A DNA stretch of 64,000 nt from contig NZ_QWEH01000007.1 of assembly GCF_003515705.1 (NCBI RefSeq), positions 62,001-126,000 of the forward strand. Direction: 5' to 3'. Both the position numbers and the translations under genes were made by a program. How positions within the stretch are numbered: the first letter of the stretch is position 1; the number at the start of each line of letters is the position of its first letter. This stretch comes from Oceanobacillus profundus (GTDB lineage Bacteria > Bacillota > Bacilli > Bacillales > Amphibacillaceae). Shown here one piece after another: positions 59,165-64,000 of the stretch. The notes under the pieces were generated by a model that saw nothing but the letters and a program-made list of their open reading frames with translations, did not search any database and was not told the origin of the DNA.

Positions 59165-59884
59165 TTGAATATGACAACTGAAGAATACTCTCGTACATTT
59201 TCTTCCTATTCAGGAGCAGATATTGTCGCATCTTTTAATGGTCGAGTAATTGGTGAGTTGCAGGCTTTAAGTTATTCTGTAAGTCGTGAGGTCGCACCAA
59301 TTTACACAATGGGTTCAGCAGACGCAAGATCTTATTCTCGTGGGAAGCGTGGAATTAGTGGCTCATTAGTGTTTGTAACATTTGATCGTGATGCACTGAT
59401 GGAGGAAATGAAAAAAGATTATTCTGGAAAAGCACCTGCAATGATGCAATATCAAACATTCCAAGCAAATGCAGGATCTCTAGAAAATCAGATTTTAAGT
59501 GGATTAAGGTCCAGAGCAGCTGATGGTCAAAGCACATATGGGATATCTACTTGGGATGACCAAATGACAAACCTTGGATATGGACCATCTGGTGATTTCA
59601 ATCCAGATAATTTAACTGGATTCTATGACCCAGAATACGCTGACCAATTAATGCCTTTCAACATTACGGTAACCATGGCAAACGAATTTGGTAATCGATC
59701 TGGAATGGAAATTTACGGCATCCAATTACTAAATGAAGGCTCTGGATTCTCTATCGATGATGTAGTAACTGCTAAAGCATATTCTTTTGTGGCACGTAAA
59801 ATCAAAGGAATTCAGAAGAAAGATAGTTTACGTCAAGAAGGACGTGCTAGCGCTAGGCCAGTATCAGGTGACTTGCTAAGATAA
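59165..59884 (+). CDS. Tail tube protein
   Basis: 239 aa, TTG start after AAGGAGTGAATAGA. The sequence YSGADIVASFNGRVIGELQA and PIYTMGSADARSYSRGKRG fits phage tail tube proteins (T4 gp19-like beta fold). A later MANEFGNRSGMEIYGIQLL strand is shared with its two neighbours. It is the likely main tube subunit. Followed by a terminator that may limit the paralogues downstream. Confidence 0.75.
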   Translation: MNMTTEEYSRTFSSYSGADIVASFNGRVIGELQALSYSVSREVAPIYTMGSADARSYSRGKRGISGSLVFVTFDRDALMEEMKKDYSGKAPAMMQYQTFQANAGSLENQILSGLRSRAADGQSTYGISTWDDQMTNLGYGPSGDFNPDNLTGFYDPEYADQLMPFNITVTMANEFGNRSGMEIYGIQLLNEGSGFSIDDVVTAKAYSFVARKIKGIQKKDSLRQEGRASARPVSGDLLR

Positions 59885-59895
59885 TCAAAAAATGA

Positions 59896-59932
59896 AAAGA
59901 GACAGCCTACTTGGTAAGCTGTCTCTTTTTTT
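59896..59932 (+). terminator. Rho-independent terminator after tube gene
   Basis: AGAGACAGCCTAC-TTG-GTAAGCTGTCTCT followed by T7, a 13-bp stem with one mismatch. As after the capsid gene, it likely sets a high level for the tube message over downstream genes. Confidence 0.8.
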
Positions 59933-59946
59933 AAAGGAGTGATTAA

Positions 59947-60837
59947 ATGAGACTAGTTATAGAAGCCCTTTTAATGATGATTCGAAACAGTGACTATGAA
60001 CTATATGTAAAGCAAGGAACTGTTCGCTTAAATTTAGAAAAGAATGTCATGAAAGCTTTAACAGATATGGATGAAAGAGGGTGGCAGTGGGCGATATCTA
60101 ATATTATTGAAATCATAAAAAGCATGGTTGGTTTAGAAAATACTTACTACGCATTACAAAGATCATTAGCGGAATACAGTACTGAATTAAGCGAAGAACA
60201 GTCTGCTTGGCTCACTCAGCAAGTAAATCAAATCAGAAGCGATTTAAGAGATAGAGGTGTAAACACAGATAGACCTAGAAGCGCAGCAAGAAATGCTGTT
60301 AATGGCTCAGATATTCGTGTCGCAAATAAAACTATCCCTAATAAAATTAATGAAAAGCTATATAAACCAGAAACTAATAACAGTTATGCAGGGTCAGATA
60401 TCGTAGCATCTATTAATATCCCAGGAAAAGGACCAGTCATTTTTGGAGAATTGACGAATGTGTCCTACTCCATTTTCAGAGAAAAGGTTCCAGTTCGATC
60501 TTTAGGTTCTGTAACAATGAGAGGTTATACAAGAGGGATGAGAACAGTTTCTGGAATTCTAAGTTTTACAGTATTTGACGAGAGTGTTGTGTATCAATGC
60601 CTAGAAGACTTAAAGAAATTAGGTTATCGCCCTCTAATGGATGAAATGCCTCTTTTTGATGTAACAATTACAATGGCTAATGAATTTGGTAGTCGGTCTA
60701 ATCTAACAATCTATGGTGTTACAACTTTTACAGAAGGAATGGTATTAAGTGTTGACGATTTGATGACTCAAAATGTATATGAATTTTATGCAATCGATGT
60801 AGATCCAATAGCAAAGCTGGAAAGCAAGGAGAGATAG
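59947..60837 (+). CDS. Tube-like paralogue with N-terminal extension, 296 aa
   Basis: Residues about 145-296 repeat the tube fold (YAGSDIVASINIP...GELTNVSYSIFREKVPVRSLGS and MANEFGSRSNLTIYGVTTF). Residues 1-140 are an added helical domain. It may initiate or cap the tube or link it to the baseplate. AAAGGAGTG precedes the ATG. Confidence 0.7.
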   Translation: MRLVIEALLMMIRNSDYELYVKQGTVRLNLEKNVMKALTDMDERGWQWAISNIIEIIKSMVGLENTYYALQRSLAEYSTELSEEQSAWLTQQVNQIRSDLRDRGVNTDRPRSAARNAVNGSDIRVANKTIPNKINEKLYKPETNNSYAGSDIVASINIPGKGPVIFGELTNVSYSIFREKVPVRSLGSVTMRGYTRGMRTVSGILSFTVFDESVVYQCLEDLKKLGYRPLMDEMPLFDVTITMANEFGSRSNLTIYGVTTFTEGMVLSVDDLMTQNVYEFYAIDVDPIAKLESKER

Positions 60838-60838
60838 T

Positions 60839-61600
60839 ATGAATAGACAAATGAGAGGTTTTGCTCCGCAGCGAGACTTATATAACCGTAGGGATACACG
60901 TGTTGAATACCAGTTATTTAGCCAAGAATATTTTTCGGGAGCAGACATGCACATATATTTTGGTGATATATGGGTGGATGAAATCACAGACTTATCATTT
61001 CAAATGCAAGAAGAAGTGCTACCTATCTATGGTTATAATTCCTACACCTTCGATGAGTTGGCGAGAGGGAGAAGAATGATATCTGGAATGTTTACAATGA
61101 ACTTTACATCTGTCGGTTATCTTCAAAAAATATTAGATCACGCAGACGCCATTAATCATGTGGTAGGTGCAGCTGCTGGTGCTAATCCAATTAATATTAA
61201 AAACTATGATAAGTATCGATTGGATGAGATTCTTGCACTTTATGGCAAAGATAGTTTTGAGCAAATTGCAAATGAATATGAAGAGGCCATTTGGGGTAAG
61301 TCTGAAATGAGTGAGTCTAATGCACTTAGCCTACCCAATCAACCATATTTTCAACGAAACAATAAAGATGGCTTTGACATTAGAATACATTATGGTCCTG
61401 TAGAAGAAACATATAGAAATAATAGTGTCTATCGAGTAGATTCTCAACGTATGAAGCCAAACTTAACTGTTGAAAGTTTAAATGGGGTTCAAATAACAGG
61501 ATTACAAAAAAGCGCAGGAACATCTGGACAGGGAGCACCTGTTCAAGAGACTTATACATTTATAGCGCAGGATCTAAATAGGACTTCCATTAAAGGTTAA
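60839..61600 (+). CDS. Third tube-like paralogue, 253 aa
   Basis: Residues about 35-95 show the tube signature again (FSGADMHIYFGDIWVDEITD, ARGRRMISGMF), and 170-250 the second half. The middle carries a helical insertion (YRLDEILALYGKDSFEQIAN). More diverged than the other two. Perhaps a baseplate hub or tube-end protein. The ATG is one base after the previous stop. Confidence 0.65.
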   Translation: MNRQMRGFAPQRDLYNRRDTRVEYQLFSQEYFSGADMHIYFGDIWVDEITDLSFQMQEEVLPIYGYNSYTFDELARGRRMISGMFTMNFTSVGYLQKILDHADAINHVVGAAAGANPINIKNYDKYRLDEILALYGKDSFEQIANEYEEAIWGKSEMSESNALSLPNQPYFQRNNKDGFDIRIHYGPVEETYRNNSVYRVDSQRMKPNLTVESLNGVQITGLQKSAGTSGQGAPVQETYTFIAQDLNRTSIKG

Positions 61601-61607
61601 AAACATC

Positions 61608-61634
61608 TATAATATTAATATGAAATGCATTACA
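61608..61634 (+). promoter_or_regulatory. Promoter element with operator before chaperone genes
   Basis: TATAAT (61608-61613) is followed after seven bases by TGAAATGCATTACA (61621-61634), then AAAGGAG. The same order occurs at other copies. The -35 region is not consensus. Confidence 0.6.
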
Positions 61635-61651
61635 TTCAAAGGAGAATTGAA

Positions 61652-62089
61652 ATGGAAGAAAATAATAATCAAGAAGTAGCCGTTGTAGAAGAAGCTGTAA
61701 AAGAGGAGGATGTAAAAACTGTCCTCACAGAACGTGGAGAAAAGTTTACAGAAGAAGAGTGGAAATCGCCAGTATTTAAAAATGGCCCAACTAGGGAACA
61801 AGTTGAAGCCTGGAAGGATAAATATGAAGATATATATTTCACACCATTTGATGGTGAAACATATATCTGGAGAACATTATATAGAGAAGAATACAGAGAA
61901 GTTGTTTCAAAAGCAGATATGACAGTATTTGATAAAGAGGAAACATTTACAGATCTTTGTGTATTATTTCCTTTAAATTATAGTAGTATCAGTGCTCGAC
62001 AAAAGAAAGCAGGTATTCCAACTACGTTGTTTTCAATGATTATGGATAAGTCTGGATTTGTCGCACAAACAGCTCCAATTAAGTTGTAA
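61652..62089 (+). CDS. Tail assembly chaperone-like protein 1, 145 aa
   Basis: Start ATG after AAAGGAGAATTGAA; the frame further upstream runs through the operator. Acidic N-terminus, then W-K-D-K-Y-E-D-I-Y-F and Y-x-W-R-x-L-Y-R-E-E-Y, and later LCVLFPLNY. The 62105-62821 protein shares F-K-T-K-Y-E-D-I-Y, Y-R-L-x-x-K-K-E-Y and LCILYPEY, so the two are paralogues. Gene pairs of this type stand before the tape measure gene. Confidence 0.65.
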   Translation: MEENNNQEVAVVEEAVKEEDVKTVLTERGEKFTEEEWKSPVFKNGPTREQVEAWKDKYEDIYFTPFDGETYIWRTLYREEYREVVSKADMTVFDKEETFTDLCVLFPLNYSSISARQKKAGIPTTLFSMIMDKSGFVAQTAPIKL

Positions 62090-62104
62090 TTAGCAGGTGA
62101 TAAT

Positions 62105-62821
62105 ATGGCTCTTCCTTTAAAAGAAATAGAAGAATTTAAAACTAAATATGAAGACATATATGAAATTACTATTGGCGATAAAGAAGGAGAATTTTCATAT
62201 ACATTCATTTATCGATTGATTGGAAAGAAAGAGTATAACGACATTATGGATGATGAAGTGGATATTCTACAAAGCCAGGAAAGAGTATGTAATCTCTGCA
62301 TACTTTATCCTGAATATGATTTTACAGAGGGGTTAGCAGGAATTGCAGAAGTTTTATCTAATCATATCATTCATTCATCCTCTTTAATGCAAGGTCAGCA
62401 AGTAGAATTGCTAAGTAACTATCGTGAAGAGATGATGATTTTTGATTATCAAATTGACTGTATTATTCATGAAGCGTTTCCTGAATATCCTATTGAAGAA
62501 ATAGGTAACTGGACTATTGATAAAACGATGTATTATCTGTCACGAGCAGAATATATCTTAAAAGAACTTAGAGGTGTTCCGCTTCAATATATACCTCAAG
62601 AAGAAGCAATTCCTCAAGAGCAGCAATATCAGAACACCTTTCATGCTAATAAAAATGATGTATCTCCATCTCAAATGGAAGATGAAGGTCTAAAATTGAT
62701 TATGGAAAATGAAACGAAAAAAGGAAAACAAATCAACACTGAATTAAGTAATGTTAATGACATGATGCCAGAGTTGTCCTGGTTTGCATCAGAAGAAAAT
62801 CTAAAAGGTGAGTTTGATTAA
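62105..62821 (+). CDS. Tail assembly chaperone-like protein 2, 238 aa
   Basis: 238 aa. The first 110 residues match the 145-aa neighbour (FKTKYEDIYEIT, YRLIGKKEYNDI, VCNLCILYPEYDF), followed by a helical, Gln- and Glu-rich C-terminal region. It is probably the longer chaperone partner. Here the two are separate genes instead of a frameshift pair. AGCAGGTG precedes the ATG. Confidence 0.65.
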   Translation: MALPLKEIEEFKTKYEDIYEITIGDKEGEFSYTFIYRLIGKKEYNDIMDDEVDILQSQERVCNLCILYPEYDFTEGLAGIAEVLSNHIIHSSSLMQGQQVELLSNYREEMMIFDYQIDCIIHEAFPEYPIEEIGNWTIDKTMYYLSRAEYILKELRGVPLQYIPQEEAIPQEQQYQNTFHANKNDVSPSQMEDEGLKLIMENETKKGKQINTELSNVNDMMPELSWFASEENLKGEFD

Positions 62822-62836
62822 TAGGTGGGTGTTTCT

Positions 62837-64000
62837 GTGGAAGAAGTAAGAGTTGAAGATTATCAGAATAGAGAACATGACTATCGACGTTTTCTTGCTT
62901 CAGAAGCAGAACGTAATGAAATGCCATTTTATCAAAAATTAGGCCTTGGAGTTGCGGCTGCAGCTGGAGCATTAGCGGTAGGATATAGAACAGGTGCTAT
63001 GCGCCATATGGCAAGATATCTTGATGATGTTGTTGCACCAACCAGGCAGGCAGTACGTGAAGTCTCTTCAGAGGAATCACCAATACTGAAAAACTTAAGC
63101 TTGGATGGTTTAAGAGATCGTGGATTGAAGATACAAGACAGACGAAATGAATTAATGCAATTGCGTCAAGAACAATCAAACTTATTAGATCGTAGAGAGT
63201 TTGATATGGTTCGTTACCTTCGTCAACGAGATACGCTAATCAATAAGGACGTTCCTGAATATATCTCTGAAGGACTTCGTTTTCAGTCTGTGATGCGTGA
63301 TATTAGAAACTCACCTTCTATAAAAAGGGAAACTGCTAATCAGATTGAGAAAGGATTGGCATCAGGGTATACCGGCATCTTAAAACGTGGAAGTGCTTCC
63401 GATATCAATCACCTATTAAGACAGTCAGGTGTTCAAGATAAAGATGTTCTTGATGTTGTGCATGACGCTAGAAAGAATAACCGGGATCAAGACTTTTCTA
63501 GAAGATCTGAAGAAGGAAGAGCTTGGATTGAAAACGTTCAAGAAAAATTAAGGCAGTCAACAGCTCAAGACATTGAATCTATCACAAAGCAAAATAATCC
63601 AATTAAGCAGTCTCTTTTAGGTAAGAGTCAACGTCAAGCTACCATTCAAGACGTATTAGAGCTACATAAATCAAAACAAATTGTTTTAAATGAAGATGTA
63701 CTTGGTCAGATTAAAGATGTAACCAAACACAATAAAGGGTTTCAGGATGCAATTTTTGATAACAATCTATATGTCACATTGAAAGATGGAAAAGTATCAG
63801 GCTATGCTGATTATAAGGCATTTGATAATGTCGGAAGAAACACTATGGAGTGGTGGTCACATACGATGCCTGGTGGATTAATGCATTTTCGTGACATGAT
63901 TAATATGCGAACAGCTAGAGAGCAGTCAAGCTTCCGTATTTTTAAAAGAGGTAGTATTCAACCTATGTTGAATGCTCACATGAATATTAATCCAGGTGAA
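62837..64000 (+). CDS. Probable tape-measure or inner tail protein (incomplete)
   Basis: GTG start after AGGTGGG. 388 codons run open to the window end. Starts MEEVRVEDYQNREHDYRR, then a glycine/alanine hydrophobic helix LGLGVAAAAGALAVGYRTG near residue 45, then long charged helical stretches. Position directly after the chaperone pair and the open, helical sequence favour a tape measure protein, but the hydrophobic helix so early and the missing end leave this open. Confidence 0.55.
   Translation, partial: MEEVRVEDYQNREHDYRRFLASEAERNEMPFYQKLGLGVAAAAGALAVGYRTGAMRHMARYLDDVVAPTRQAVREVSSEESPILKNLSLDGLRDRGLKIQDRRNELMQLRQEQSNLLDRREFDMVRYLRQRDTLINKDVPEYISEGLRFQSVMRDIRNSPSIKRETANQIEKGLASGYTGILKRGSASDINHLLRQSGVQDKDVLDVVHDARKNNRDQDFSRRSEEGRAWIENVQEKLRQSTAQDIESITKQNNPIKQSLLGKSQRQATIQDVLELHKSKQIVLNEDVLGQIKDVTKHNKGFQDAIFDNNLYVTLKDGKVSGYADYKAFDNVGRNTMEWWSHTMPGGLMHFRDMINMRTAREQSSFRIFKRGSIQPMLNAHMNINPGE

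Noticed and set aside
1..64000. CRISPR arrays, insertion sequences, integrase or attachment sites
   Set aside because: No regular spacer-repeat array, transposase or recombinase frame was found. The iterons at 10958 and 31765 lack unique spacers of CRISPR size.

Overview
The window is part of a large, low-GC tailed-phage genome (or phage-plasmid) that most likely infects a Bacillus-type Firmicute. A contractile tail is shown by a sheath gene and tube genes. Firmicute origin is suggested by A+T-rich codons, strong AGGAGG ribosome binding sites with frequent TTG/GTG starts, a YonO-like RNA polymerase, a LysM membrane protein and a RadC homologue. The layout loosely recalls large Bacillus cereus-group myoviruses, but I could not run a comparison. 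Many starts below are placed at the Met/Val/Leu codon that best fits the Shine-Dalgarno sequence.

Left arm (about 0.03-27.1 kb, nearly all minus strand): early/accessory functions. About 0.8-6.9 kb is a tightly packed operon: a SNF2 helicase, coiled-coil proteins, an E1-like ThiF enzyme, an E2-like protein resembling PRTRC protein B, and a ubiquitin-like protein resembling PRTRC protein C. A RadC-type JAB protein lies just upstream. From 7 to 20.6 kb are many small proteins, including a YneA-like LysM protein, an RNase H-fold protein that has lost its catalytic acids, a macro-domain protein and a PPP phosphatase. One plus-strand MerR-like gene lies beside an array of five 17-bp iterons. From 20.7 to 21.9 kb is a non-coding tract rich in hairpins. 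It is followed by a 1178-aa double-psi-barrel RNA polymerase of the YonO/QDE-1 class and a few small genes.

Middle (27.2-33.4 kb, plus strand): small genes (RyR domain, GNAT-like, DUF5662-like, P-loop), tRNA-Asn, an odd tRNA-like element, tRNA-Pro, and about 1 kb with no gene that looks like a large structured RNA. Then come 9-bp iterons and an actin-like ParM gene with a small ParR-like partner, which suggest stable extrachromosomal maintenance or intracellular positioning.

Right arm (33.4-64 kb, plus strand): virion genes. These are a Cys-rich putative small terminase, four small glycine-zipper proteins, large terminase, a portal fused to a MuF-like domain, a protease-scaffold protein, an accessory capsid protein, major capsid protein, a set of beta-rich virion or fibre proteins sharing repeated modules, connector proteins, a short sheath-like protein, the large sheath, three tube-like paralogues, two tail-chaperone-like paralogues and the start of a probable tape-measure protein.

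A palindrome close to TGTAATGCATTACA recurs at several promoters on both strands, usually just downstream of the -10 box, and probably is the operator of a phage-wide regulator.
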